A DNA stretch of 64,000 nt from Adiantum capillus-veneris (GCA_014529385.2 CM043970.1:69214567-69278566); one strand, 5' to 3'; shown: positions 43,933-55,550, numbered from the stretch's first letter. Numbers and translations are program-made. Notes: generated from the sequence alone by a model not told the origin.

Positions 43933-46900
43933 ATGGCTTTCCCTAATTTTTTTGGGCGTAGTGGGGCAAATGTTGGGGATTTTTTGGATAACTTGGAGAT
44001 GGATTTCCTTGTCTCTGGGAGGGATGACGAAGCATTGAAATTGAGAGATTTTCCTTTGGTGCTCAAAGAAGAAGCTAGGGTATGGTTCCAAGCTCTAGAT
44101 CCAACCAAAAGAGCTGATTGGGAGGGATTGAAGGCGGCTTTCCTACGAAGATTTCAACAAGCCAATTCGGCAAAAGAACTATGGCAATGGCTTCTAGCCC
44201 TTCATCAAGTTGACCCTCATGGTTGTGCAACCTATGAGGAAGGTTTTTTGAAACTTTGGGGGCAATGGTCAGACTCACTAAACCCTGGTGAGCGAGCTCC
44301 CAATTGCCTCCAAAGGATCGATTTATCTCAGGTTTGTACCCCTTGCTAAGGGAGAAGGTAAAGAGAAAATTTCCAAATACTTTTGAAGATGCCTTAAGAA
44401 TTTCTAGGAAAAAGAATCGAAAGATTCTCTATCAAGCCCAAGGTGGCCAGCTAGCTTTGGGAGGCAATATCACAACTATGGAAGCTTCTCACGTACCTCC
44501 AAATGTGCCTAGTGCACCAGACCTCAATAGAGGTCAACAAGAAGATATGATCCAACAAATAAACAATCTCACAAACCAGCTAGAGGGTTTGAGAGTAAAT
44601 CTTCTGCAGGGTGCAAGAAGGCCTATTGAGGGGAATGGTGGGAATCGGCCACCAATGCGACGTCAAGAAAGGGAAATGTTGTGTTACAATCGTGGGGAAA
44701 ATGGCCACATCATGTATAATTGCCCTCATCCCAGAAGATATGACTACCCTTTCAGAGGTCCTCGACAACAAGTAAGTCCTCCCCGTGCTAGAGCTCAAGC
44801 ACAAGAGCAACTGCAACCTCAAATTTTGCAGCCACCTCATGCTCAAGCTCAAGCCCCTGCTACTCAGCCAAATGTGAGCATCATAAGGATGGAGGAGGTC
44901 GTCAAGGGCAGAAGCAACCAGGAAGACATAGCTAAAGGGAAGATGAAGATAGATGAAGTGGCTACAATGCCTATCAAGCGTGTGCGTGTCCAAGATGAAG
45001 TAAGTGAAGAAATAAGCAAGGATGCAAGCAATGAAGCAAGTACATCTCGGGAAACTAAAGATGAAGCCAAGAAGAGAAAGACCCGTACTAGGTCTCAAAT
45101 TGACATCTCTGATTTGCCTATGGGATCTTGGACACAACCTTATGACTTGACAGCTCATGTGAGGTCTCAAGGACCAAAGATTACTTGGCCACAACTACTT
45201 CATATCTCCCCAAAGCTGCGACGACAATGGTAAAAAATGGTGAGCACGAGGGCAAAGCGAAGTAATCTAGTAAGTGTAATCAAAGCATGTGGTCTCAAGG
45301 ATATAGTGCCTTTGGTGGAGGCTCAAATCAAGGGACAACGGATTCCAAAAACTTACATTGACAGTGGAGCAGAGGTTTGTGTCATGACAGAAAATCTAAT
45401 GCATCAATTGGGTTTAGAGGTAATGGAATCATCAAACTTTAGGGCAAAAATGGCCAATAATGTCTCTGTCACTTGTGTGGGTGTAGTGAAAGCTTTGAGA
45501 GTTTCTGTTTTTGGAATCACAACAGAGGTTGATTCTTATGTGATTCCAGTAAAGGGAGAAGGATACCCCCTTATTTTAGGACGACCTTGGCTCATGGGTA
45601 TAGGAGCTAGGCAAGATTGGGAAACAGGAGACTTGGAGTTGAGGCCTCCAGTGGGTGGCCATAGTCGGAAGGTGGTTTATAACTTGAAGAATGGGTGACA
45701 AGAGAACCTTGAACTAGAGACGTCAGCTGATGAGTGGAGCTCAAGTGGATGCTCCTCATCCATGGACGAGGAAGAGAGTTCAAGTGAAGAGAGTGATAGC
45801 ACTCTCGAAGTCATGGGCGTCACCATAAAGGAAACTACCTCATCAGAAGACAACCCAAGTATCCAAATGGAGAATGTGTGGGATGCCAGCCTAGAGAAGA
45901 TGTTATCCAAGGATATAAAGGAAGAAGAAAAGGAGGTTTATGTAAATGTTCTCAAGAAGCATATATCATTGTTTATTTTTTATTACACTCACATTACAGG
46001 TGTCACTGCAGTGAAGCATCGTATCCATCTAAAAGAAGGGAGCAAGCCAGTAGTACAAAAACTAAGAAGATTAGGAGTTGTGCAACAAAATGCATTGTTG
46101 TCCGAGGTGAAGAGACTCTTAGAAGCAGGATTCATATACCCGGTAGAAGATTCAAAATGGGTCTCCCCAGTAGTGGTGAGGCTAAAGAAGAATGGTAAAT
46201 GGCGAGTGTGCATGGATTACAAGCCACTAAATGCTGCAACAAAGAGGGACCACTTCCCTTTCCCATTTCAAGATGAGATTCTAAATGAAGTAGCAGGCCA
46301 TGAGCGATACACAGTGTGTGATGGCTACTCCGGCTACTTTCAAATACGCATTGCAAAGGAGGACCAGAAAAAGACTACTTTCATCACACCATGGGGCTGT
46401 TTTGCATTTCGAGTCATGCCTTTTGGTCTCACCAATGCTCTAGCCACCTTTCAACGATTCATGAACATGGTCTTCCAACCTTACTTTCGTAAGTCCATAA
46501 GGGTTTCCATAGATGACTTTTGTATTTATAGCTCCAAAAGTATGCATCTCAGCAAGATTGATGAAGGATCTACTCGTTTAGCTAAGCTGGGTGGACAACT
46601 AAACAAGGACAAATTTCACATTGGGGAAAGCAAGGTTACACTATTAGGGCATGTAGTGTCCATTGATGGAATCGAGGTAGATCCTGAAAAGATAGAAACA
46701 TTGCTAAATCTACCTTCCCCAACTTCCATAAAACAATTAATCTCTTTCTTGCAAAAGCTAAGATATTTGAGTAGATTCATACACTTACTCTCCCAAGTGA
46801 CATTTCCTCTACAACAGCTGACTCGTCAAGAGACGCTTGTTTGGAGTGAAGAAAGTGATGGGCATTTTAGAGAGATAAAAAAAATGTTAGGGTCACTCCC

Positions 46901-49151
46901 TGTAATCCTCCAACCTTGTTGGGAAGAAACATTCTTTGTAAACCCTAGTGTGGGAGAAGAGGCCATTGGTGCTGCCCTCTTACAAAAAGATCCAAAAACA
47001 TCCTTTATGAGGCCTATGTATTTTTCTAGCCGCCTCATGGAAAACACAGAGAAGGCCTACACCCTGATGGAACAGCTAGTGCTAGCTCTCATGTTTGCGG
47101 TAACCAAATTTCCGCCATACTTGCTGCCGAAGAGGTTTGTAATTATCACTGCGGAGGATATGTTTCCCTATGCACTACAACATATGGAAATCTCTGACAA
47201 AATAGCAAAGTGGGTGGTCCGACTTCAAGAGTTTGATTATACAATATAGGTTGAAAGAACAACTCGAGCATGCTTAGCCGACATTTTAACAAACAAGTGC
47301 TATGAAAAAGTTTTCCATTTGAAGAGAAAGGAACTTCCACCACCTCCAGCTCTAGAGGCTCTACTTTGATGGAGCATACAAGAGAACTAAGGATAAGGCA
47401 GCTGTAGGCATTGTGGTCTTATCTCCATTGGGAGAGAGGATCCATGGTGAAGGAATCACTCTAGAAGATGTGCACTCCAACAATGAAGCAGAATATCAAG
47501 CTCTAATTCATGGCCTTTTTTGGTGCCTGGATAATTCAATTGAGAGGTTAAATGCTTTTGGTGACTCCATGCTTTTGGTAAGGCAAATGCAAGGTACATG
47601 GGCTTGCAAAAATGCCAGTCTCTCTACTAAAATGAGAGAAGCTAAAGCTCTTATGAGGAGATTTAGGGAGGCACAAGTACATGGGCTTGCAAAAATGCCA
47701 GTCTCTCTACTAAAATGAGAGAATCCAAAGCTCTTATGAGGAGATTTAGAGAGGCACAAGTACATCATGTGCCAAGAGACCAGAACAAGGATGCATACCA
47801 CCTAGCATCATCGAAGTTAAATGAGTCAATAGTGGGAGCAGTGGCCATCAAACTTCCACTTCAGCAAGGCAAGGAGGACTTAGAAGATATTATGCACATT
47901 CTGGAGCAAGGAGAGTCTCCTAAACACTTGAATGCAGGGGAAAGGCGATGGTTAGCTAGGAAGGCTACCAGGTATCGCATAGTAAATGATAACTTGTATT
48001 GTCTTGGTAAGGATGGTGTGCTTAGGAGAGTGCCTTTGAAGAGTGAAATTGAAGAGATTTTAAAATCTTGTCACGATGATATGTGCGGAGGACACTTTGC
48101 ACACGACATCACTAGTAGAAAGGTTCTACAAGCTGGTTTTACTTGGCCAAGTCTTCATCGTGATGTCAAATACTGGTGTCAAACATGTGATGAATGTCAG
48201 AAAGCAGGACCACGACGGCTCATAGTTGAACCTCAAAAACCAATAAAGGTATATGGGCCCTTTGAGAAGTGGGGAATTGATGCCATAGGGCCTCTACCAC
48301 GCACTCAGTCAGGTAAAGAGTACATCATTATGGGAGTAGACTACATGACTAGATGGGCTGAGGCTATGCCGACCAATAGAATTACTGCTAAGGATGTGAG
48401 TCAGTTCATCTTTGACCACATTTGTTGCCGGTTTGGCACCCCTCTTGAAATACTATCTGATAGAGGACCAGGGTTTAGAGAAGACTTGGTAGAAGAACTC
48501 ATGCAGAAGCTAAATATTCAGCATCAACACTCTACTCCTTACTACCCTCAGTGCAATGGCTTGGTAGAAAAGGTAAATGGAATCATTTGCAAAATTCTCA
48601 CCAAACAGGTACATGCCAGGCACCAAGATTGGGACAACCACTTGAATGGAGCTCTATGGGCCTATAGAACCTCCTTCAAAACCACATTAGGGTACACGCC
48701 CTTTCTTTTGGTTTATGGAAAGGAGGCACTTTTGCCCATTGAAGTGAAGTTAACAAGTATTTGAATATTGGGTAGCCAGGTAGGCTCTCAAAAGGAGAAA
48801 GTACATCAAAGGATCATGGATCTAGAGAGGCTGCAATTGGATCGTGAAGAATCCATCACCACTATTCTCAAGAAGCAGAGAAGCACAGAGAAAAGTTCAA
48901 CAAAAAGCTAGCATCCAAAGACATCAAAAAGGGATCTCTGGTGCTTCGATATGACAATTGCTTCGACACTCGTAAGGATGGAAAGTTTATTTTTCGATGG
49001 GAAGGCCCGTTCTTGGTCACCAAAAAGGTTCAAAAATGGCTCTTACAGACTTCAAGACATTGATGGTAAAGTGCATAAGACCAGGACAAATGGATGGAGT
49101 CTAAAGCCTTATCACATCACGATAAGGTCAGCCCAAGATCAAAGAAAGTAG
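43933..49151 (+). pseudogene. Element D gag-pol polyprotein, inactivated
   Basis: Gag begins MAFPNFFGRSGANVGDFLDN. A frameshift near 44310-44345 passes into DRFISGLYPLLREKVKRKF. The zinc knuckle is damaged (CYNRGENGHIMYNC, second Cys now Arg). Stops TAA 45231 and TGA 45696 follow. Protease IDSGAEVCVM (about 45360), RT with CMDYKPLN and SIDDF (Phe/Val to Ser next to the catalytic pair), RNase H remnant without Asp, TAG 47247, a frameshift at about 47370, archaeal-type RNase H (LYFDGAYKRTKDKAAVG, SNNEAEY) with an 83-bp tandem duplication at 47594-47760, integrase with CGGHFAHD, IDAIGPLPR, SDRGPGF, NGLVEKVNG (47715-48764), then further shifts to 49151. Non-functional. Confidence 0.9.
47594..47760 (+). 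repeat. 83-bp tandem duplication in element D RNase H
   Basis: GTACATGGGCTTGCAAAAAT begins at 47594 and again at 47677. The two 83-bp copies differ at only a few positions. Because 83 is not a multiple of three, the duplication shifts the frame. Confidence 0.85.
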
Positions 49152-49192
49152 GCTAGAGGCATAAATACCCCTAGCCAGGTTTGGGGGGGCTA

Positions 49193-50431
49193 TGATTCGA
49201 GCCTATCACAATTTTTTTTAAACTATATTTTGTTGGTTTTCCTTGCTTCTAGAGGTTTACAATAAAAGAAAGAGTGAGAACAACCTCTTGGAAAAATTCA
49301 AAAAATGATTTGATGGGAATTTTTCCTTGACTAGTTCACCGGAGGTGAAAGGTAGAGGGAGAACCTAGTGGTAAAGGGAAGGGAAAATATGTAAATGTGA
49401 AAAGAAAAGATATGATGTGGTTGTGGACCCATGCACCCATAATTCAAGGGTCTTGAGTGGCTCATATCATCATGGCTTTGGAGCCATACGATGATTCAAA
49501 CAGATGGGACCCAAGTGGAAGACTTGGTAAAGGAAGGAAACAGAAAAATGATTTTGCTAGATTTTTAAAAAATACTTCAACTCCAATCCAAGAAAATTTG
49601 TCTTCATCAAAGTTGTAGCTGATGAGCTGGAGATTCTGACCATATTTTTTTTATAATTTTTACATCTACGGTCCAGGAGATATGGCCAAAATGGCGGACG
49701 TTAGTTTTTTCAACTATGGTGGAGACCACCCCCTCTACCTTTACACACACACCCTTCCTTTTCCACATTGAGTCCTTCTCTAAAAATTAGCCATTAGTCT
49801 TCTCACCCGCCCCTCCTTCCTCCTCTCTCTCAAGCTCAAAAGACCATCACAAATTCCTCTTCTAATCACCTCTCAAATCATGCTTATTCTTGTTGTAATT
49901 CATAAGTTCTCATTCAACCCCTTTCTATTATTACTAGATATGCATTGATTTTATGTAGATTCTTTACCTTTTAAAATAAGGAAGCTCTTGGACTCAAGCT
50001 ATGGAGGAAGGAGTGAAGACAACACAAGTGATGATGGAGCCAATTAGTTGCAAATTGGTCAACAAATCACATGGAAAGAGCTTCTTCATTTGTTGAATGT
50101 CCCTAATCAAGCTTCATTTGTACAAATTGCACTTGGATCTTAACCTCACTCCTAATCACTCTCTTTCCTATATAAAGAGGCCCCCCCCTTTGTAATTTCA
50201 AGTCTCCCTCAGCCCCATTGAGTCTTTGTATCACTCATCATGAGCCCATAAAGCTCATTCATTCACTCTATTCTTGCACATTCTAGAGTGCAAATTGTTT
50301 TATGCTAGTAACCTCCCCTCCTCTTACTTATGTTAATTAAGAGAGATCTTTTATGTGTGCGTGAGAGTGCTTGATGTGATTTTGGCTAATTCTTGAGTTG
50401 TTGTTTAGTAATCTACATGCTATTTGTGTTG
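49193..50431 (+). repeat. Element D 3' LTR, correctly oriented part
   Basis: Starts TGATTCGAGCC after a polypurine tract (49180-49192) and follows the 5' LTR to GTGTTGGGAG, where the match stops abruptly. Confidence 0.9.
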
Positions 50432-50676
50432 GGAGGTCTCATCTTTAAGCCAGGCTAGTTGCTTATTGCACACCGTGATCCACAAGAGGATAAAGAAAAT
50501 TTTGTAATATATTTCATGCCTTTTAAGCAACAAGCCTCCACAGTTTTGTAGGACACTTTCACACACTCTCTCTCTCTCTCTCTCTCTCTCTCCCTTTGTA
50601 TGGATCACGGTGCGCGGGCACAAAAACAAGCAAAGAGAACAATTTATCGCGCGTCGTGATCCATTTTGTGACATCC

Positions 50677-50718
<42 letters not shown>

Positions 50719-51052
50719 CTCTCTCCATGTATCTTCCTCTTTCAAACCAAGCAAGGCTTCAAAAATACTATCTCTCACTCTCTCTCTCTCTCTCGATCTA
50801 TCTCTGTCTTTCTCTTTTAAACCTAACAGACAATCATATGCTCTAGCTCTCTCTCTCTCCCTCTCTCTCTCTCTTCATCTTTAAAAACCACTATGGAAAT
50901 ACCTCTCTTGGTGGAATTCAAATGGAAGAAAACACGTTGACGAAGGAAATTTGGAATGGCAGCCTCTACACCAAAACAAACTCCATTGCACCACAAGGGA
51001 AATGAGATGAGGGCACCACCTAGTCTTGGAAGCGTGGACTAGGACCGCTACA

Positions 51053-51086
<34 letters not shown>

Positions 51087-51125
51087 TATCACTATGGATG
51101 AAGCATTAACCTTAGTGTGTGTAAA
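50432..51125 (-). repeat. Inverted segment: end of element D 3' LTR plus original right flank
   Basis: 50938-51125 is the reverse complement of the last about 190 bp of the 5' LTR (TGACGAAGGAAATTTGG through GGTTAATGCTTCAT on the other strand). Left of it lie ACGT and 50432-50933, which would be the original right-hand flank; this has several (TC)n tracts and two GGATCACGG-type motifs. About 20 bp of LTR is missing at the break. Confidence 0.75.
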
Positions 51126-51157
51126 AGGGGTGGGAGATAGATAGAGAGAGAGAGAGG

Positions 51158-51190
<33 letters not shown>

Positions 51191-51280
51191 GGGGGGGAGA
51201 GAGAGAGAGAGAGAGAGAAAGAATGACATAAGAGAGAGAGAGAGAGACAGAGATCCTTTGCATTTTTCTCTTCCAGTAGA
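51126..51280. repeat. (GA)n-G18-(GA)n microsatellite upstream of the H3-like gene
   Basis: GA tract, 18 G (51180-51197), GA tract, then TTTTTCTCTTCCAG just before the ATG at 51281. That last piece could be a splice acceptor, so an upstream exon is possible. Confidence 0.85.
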
Positions 51281-52210
51281 ATGGCAAGAACCAAGGCAAT
51301 AGCAAGGAAGGCAGCGAAAGGACCAGGGCTTGCAAAGAAAGCATGTGAAAGGTTTGCTAGTAAGAAGAAAACTTCAGGTAAACCAATGAAGATATTGAAG
51401 GGACCAAGAATGAAGAATATTCAAAGAAACATGGGTTTATTTAGGGAGATCAGGAAAACTCAGAAATGTATTGAGCTTTGTGTCCCTAAACTTCCTTTCC
51501 AAAGAGCAGTAAGGAAAATCTGTGAGGAAGCATATGCTGATACAATGAGGTGGAAGGTTGTTGCCCTGCTGTGTCTTCAAGAAGCAGCATAAGATTTTTT
51601 ATTGGAGTATTTTAATGATATTACCATTGTTGTTGCTCATGCTCATCGGGCGACAATAATGGACAAGGACAGTGAGACTCTCAAGAGAGTGCGTTGGAGA
51701 TACAATAAGATCCTTATCCCTAATGAGTTTATTGATCCCAAAATGAAAGATATACTACTAATACCACCAGGCTGTCGGGATCAAGGGGCTAAGATTCATG
51801 AGGTTACTCATGAGGTGAACACCAGAGCCAGAGCTGAGCAAGAAGAAAGACGTCACTCTGAAGCAGAGAAGTTAAAGAGGATACAGTCTGCTGCTGATGA
51901 TGAAGAGGCCCAGAGGAGAAATTATGGGCAAGTTACCACATACCTAAATGAAAGAAACAATGATACTTTACATTCCATGACAGAAGGATTATTAGCAACC
52001 ATTCCCCTTGCTGATGAAAGTAGGCAATTAGCACTAGACTCTGTTGATATTGGGATATTGAAAGATCCAAATGCACAAATTACCGACTCTATTGTTTATT
52101 TATGCCTAAAGTAAGTGCTCTTCTCTACCTTTAAGATCCTTTTTTGTTGGTACTTGGCCTCTAATTAAATCCTTGTTTTTGATTGTAGCTTAATAAAGAG
52201 CCATTGCCCT
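51281..52210 (+). pseudogene. Element G gene gamma: divergent histone H3-fold protein with C-terminal extension
   Basis: The N-terminus MARTKAIARKAA keeps the ARTK and ARK blocks of the H3 tail (K4 and K9 positions). The fold follows: LFREIRKTQKCIELCVPKLP, FQRAVRKICEEAYAD, VVALLCLQEAA, TAA (51590-51592, where H3 has Glu), DFLLEYFNDITIVVAHAHRA, TIMDKDSETLKRVRW. These match H3 alphaN, alpha1, alpha2 and alpha3 in order, but about half the residues differ. A basic and acidic extension of about 140 residues follows, with a coiled-coil-like segment (RARAEQEERRHSEAEKLKRI), not found in canonical or centromeric H3. The exon ends at a strong donor (AAA/GTAAGT, 52111). An acceptor at 52188 adds a few codons. 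With a single stop, it is either recently dead or read through. Confidence 0.65.
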
Positions 52211-52239
52211 TGAAACCTATAATGAAATTTATATTTTAG

Positions 52240-53500
52240 ATCCACAGTTGTTTGTGCCACTCAGAATAAAGAACACCCCTCATGGCACATTGGAGAGATG
52301 GTTTGTCCACTGTCCAATGCTTCAGGTGACAGCTCTGGTGTTGCCATACAAATAAAATAATCATTGGAGCCTTGTATTGCATAGAAATGGACAAACAAGT
52401 GGTATGGACTATCAACTCCATACAAGCAACAGATTCAGAGATAAGAGTGTAAGTGTTGATAAAACCTTTAGTGTTTATTTGGGGTATGGTTGATGACCAG
52501 AATATTGTTAATAACAAATAACCTTCAGTGTTCATAGATGTGTAAAAAGATTACATCATGTCTATGGAAGACTCTGTGGAAATCATGAACTCTACAAGTC
52601 CACCTTTAAGCTATCAAAGTGCCTAATCAGACAGATCCAAATTCCTGTGGTTGGAGATGTCTTCTCCATGCAGAGTACATACTCCATAGTTTTTTTGCTT
52701 TGAATCCATTTATGTCAAAGGTATTTCCTTGCTATGGTTTGGACCAACTTGGTGCTATTATTAATTAAAGTATTGACCACAAGTTAACCTAATTTTATAG
52801 AATGCTTTGGAAAATTATACATTGGAATATTTACAAAGGTGTCGCGCTTCAATGATTCAACATCTACTATCTCTTTCAACCCCAAGAGTTTTAGATGCAT
52901 AAGACAGTTTTGTCGACGATCATATTATAGCTTTAACAATGACTGGTGAAGAGGAAGTCATGCCAGTTTCCACCATTGGAAACCAAATCCCTAAAATTGA
53001 CCCCATATTAGAGGAAAAGACACCGGTAAGCTTTGCAGTTGGAGCAGCTAAATCCGAAGTTGGGGTTGATCAATGTGAAGTAGACCAAGCCCCTGAAAAT
53101 GGAGATGTAAAATGCTCCTCAAAGACGAGGAATGCAACAGAGGTTCTAGGCTAAGCAGAGGAGGATAAGGGAGTGCCTATTATTGTGGCACATGATGCGG
53201 GTCATGATCAAAATTAGGGAGTCCAATCTGCTGTTATTGCATATGTGAAGAGCTCTTCAGAGCCGAGAGAAGATACAGAGTGACTTGACCATGTAGAGGA
53301 GGACGCCAATATTGCAAATCAAGGCCAGGAACAGAGAACAGAACATGTTAACCATTTGGCCATGAAAACACAAGAGTCATGTATTGCACAACCACAAGAG
53401 GTGGATACCCTTGGCAATACAGAAGGAAACATCGACACTCAACAACAGAATGTCAACATTAGAAATGACTAGTATGGACTCTTGCTTCAAGTAGATATGG
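52240..53500 (+). pseudogene. Element G: short exons and acidic linker between H3-like and phosphatase parts
   Basis: 52240-52326 follows TATTTTAG and reads PQLFVPLRIKNTPHGTLERW, FVHCPMLQ, ending at CAG/GTGACA. 52533-52710 follows AACCTTCAG and reads VHRCVKRLHHVYGRLCGNHE, then IRQIQIPVVGDVFSMQST. 52939-53475 is acidic and polar (MTGEEEVMPVSTIGNQIPKI, then repeated Q/E/D/N-rich sequence) with several stops. Clean splice borders argue that these are exons of the same transcription unit as the neighbours. No domain recognised. Confidence 0.35.
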
Positions 53501-53582
53501 TTGTTCTGGTAATATCCATTGTACTTAAATAATATACGCTTTTCTGTTTCTAACTACTTATATGTATGCACACAATGATTGC

Positions 53583-54124
53583 AGAGACTGATTATCTTAG
53601 ATCTCAATGGATTGTTGCTACTACAACATTCGTACAATGTACATATAGAGTTCTCCGATTTACGTAGTTTCCGCTTGGGAAATGTCAGAGTATTAATTCG
53701 ACCAGGCACAAAGGAATTTTTGAATGTTTTGATTCCATGGTTCAGCGCTGCTATCTCGTCTTCAATCCAGGCCCATAACCTGAATCCCCTTGTTACCATA
53801 GTTTGCAATTTGGTTGAAATTCAGAGATCGCATTTTTATTATGTGTATAGTCAAAGAAATTGTAATACCATTGCGGGACATTTCCACCCAATTAAAGCTA
53901 ATGTACCACTTTTCTACAATCCCTTTGAACAAATCAATGTGCCTTATGATGCTCTCAATACTTTGTTGATCAATGACACACCACATAAGGGTTTACTTAA
54001 TCCACCCGGCACTACTATTTCCTATCGTTCATTTGAAGGGCATCTTCACGATTTTTACCTAGAGGACATTTTGGTCCCATACCTGCAAGCAATGAACTTA
54101 AGCCCATTGAGCACATCGGAATTT
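53583..54124 (+). pseudogene. Element G: FCP1/NIF-like HAD phosphatase domain exon
   Basis: Follows a TGATTGCAG acceptor in phase 0 and ends near a GTACTT donor. Residues: RLIILDLNGLLLL (HAD motif I, where the second Asp of DxD is Asn, as DLNGLL also appears in many plant FCP1-homology proteins), VRVLIRPGTKEFLNVLIPWF (the RPG-x-x-EFL block), AAISSSIQAHNLNPLV (motif II region, the W-S-S position), LINDTPHKGLLNPPGTTI (motif III, D-D-S replaced by N-D-T), and FYLEDILVPYLQAMN. The exon is open throughout. Loss of motif I and III Asp residues suggests no or altered phosphatase activity; family members act on phosphorylated RNA polymerase II CTD or other nuclear proteins. It probably belongs to gene gamma or a neighbour of it. 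Confidence 0.65.
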
Positions 54125-54194
54125 GTACTTACAATTTACTTAGTAATTCATTGTTTATACCTTAAAATGATACTGTCTATGTGTTTTGAATACT

Positions 54195-54199
<5 letters not shown>

Positions 54200-54268
<69 letters not shown>

Positions 54269-54278
54269 GAGAGAGAGC
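54200..54278. repeat. (GA)n microsatellite
   Basis: About 38 GA units with one interruption, in the intron or 3' region after the phosphatase exon. Confidence 0.95.
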
Positions 54279-54994
54279 CTTGAGCAAACACTTGATATTA
54301 AACTAGTCAAAAAAGTTACATTTCATTGAAGCCATTCAAAGTTGATTACATAGGCACAATTTGAATACGGCCAAAAAGATATCCACAGAAAAAATGCTTC
54401 TCCCTTCGTTGCATTACTCTTCGTCTGCCCAGCAAGAAATAAAAGTTTACAGAGTCGATGTCGGCAGTCTCCTACACTATGTCATGTCAAAGTTGCAAAA
54501 GATTGCATTGTTGTCTTATTGTAATTACTGCCATAAGATTTAGGCCTTTGTCCACCACTTCCACGTCTAGGACAACATTGTTTTTCCAAACTTGCTGCCT
54601 CTTGATCCATAGGCACATAGCAACCTTCAACAATGTGAGAACGCTTGTACCAAAAGGAGATTATTAATTTCTGTGTCTCAAGCATATACTTGAAAATGAA
54701 AGTGTCAAGAGCAATCTCTCAACATATTCCATCTGTTTGTTTCACATACCACCTCAATTAAGAAGCTTATCACACAAGAGGGAATCCAATGATCTGCAGA
54801 GCAGCATAGTTTTAGCAACATGTACTTTGCAGGTATGAAATAACTCAACAAAGAGACCAATAGGACAAAAATTTGCAAGTTTTACCAATTTAGTGGGTAC
54901 AGAGTTTCAGAGAGACCTCTGAACATCCATATAGAGCCTGCTCCTCAATGCCTTACTCATTGTTGTGTTGAGAACGGGCTAATCCACGGAGTTC
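54279..54994. other. Unassigned element G DNA
   Basis: A minus-strand frame at 54482-54685 (PRRGSGGQRPKSYGSNYNKT) could be a C-terminal exon of gene delta or chance. Otherwise no feature. Confidence 0.25.
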
Positions 54995-55550
54995 TAGTTG
55001 GTTGGTAGTGGATCCTTCACCAACACTCCTCTCTGATTCCTTTGATTGAGTTGGTAGAAATGGTCATAGAGGAAAATACCCTCGTCTGCCAGGATTTTGC
55101 TAGCTCTGTCAGCATATTGCAAGACTCCAATATGAGCATGGGTCACAGATATGAGACCTATAACAAAATCCAGTGGCTCCCATTCCTCGTATGATGAAGG
55201 ATAAACATCTGTGAATGTAATAGAATAGAAATAAATACAAACATCTGTATAACCTCATCATATATCTGTGAAGATAAGAGAAGAAAAAAACAGATTCACA
55301 TTTGAAATGTAAGATAACATTTATAGAGGAGTGCTAAATAATTAACTTACAGTTGCACCGTGGATTATGCACCATGGAGACATCGCTACCATTAGCAATC
55401 ACATCAGAGTGAGTGAAAACATGTTGAACAAAGACTTCTTTCATAGTCTTCTTACCAACCTCGACTTTGAAATTCAGAACTCTTGCTTTCCATGCAGAAC
55501 GAAATATGTTTGTTGCTTTTGAGATTTTTCTCCTTCTTGGCTGCATAAGA
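54995..55550 (-). pseudogene. Element G gene delta, two-exon unidentified gene
   Basis: Minus strand. Exon A (about 55550-55351) begins after a TTATGCAG-like acceptor with PRRRKISKATNIFRSAWKAR and runs to HNPRCN, ending at a donor ACT/GTAAGT. The intron ends at TTACATTCACAG. Exon B (55208-54995) continues in phase as VYPSSYEEWEPLDFVIGLIS, VTHAHIGVLQYADRASKILA, DEGIFLYDHFYQLNQRNQRG, then VLVKDPLPTN and TAG. Both exons are open and phase-matched, good evidence of a once-functional protein. I recognise no family. A further minus frame at 55627-55815 may be an upstream exon. Confidence 0.45.

Larger units (their letters stand above)
41415..51125 (+). mobile_element. Element D: Tat-lineage Ty3/gypsy retrotransposon, inactive, 3' LTR broken by an inversion
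   Basis: 5' LTR 41415-42891 starts TGATCCGAGCC and ends CTTCGTCA. Primer site 42897, upstream frames 42942-43910, gag-pol 43933-49151, polypurine tract (TTTGGGGGGGCTA) and 3' LTR from 49193. The 3' LTR reads normally to about 50431; its terminal part then appears in reverse orientation at 50938-51125. Both outer ends adjoin ACGT (41411-41414; 50934-50937), a palindromic 4-bp target duplication that survives inversion. Closest relative in the window is B. Confidence 0.9.

Noticed and set aside
50420-51344. Long Ser-Leu or Arg-Glu frames near the H3-like gene
   Set aside because: Translations of (TC)n/(GA)n tracts.
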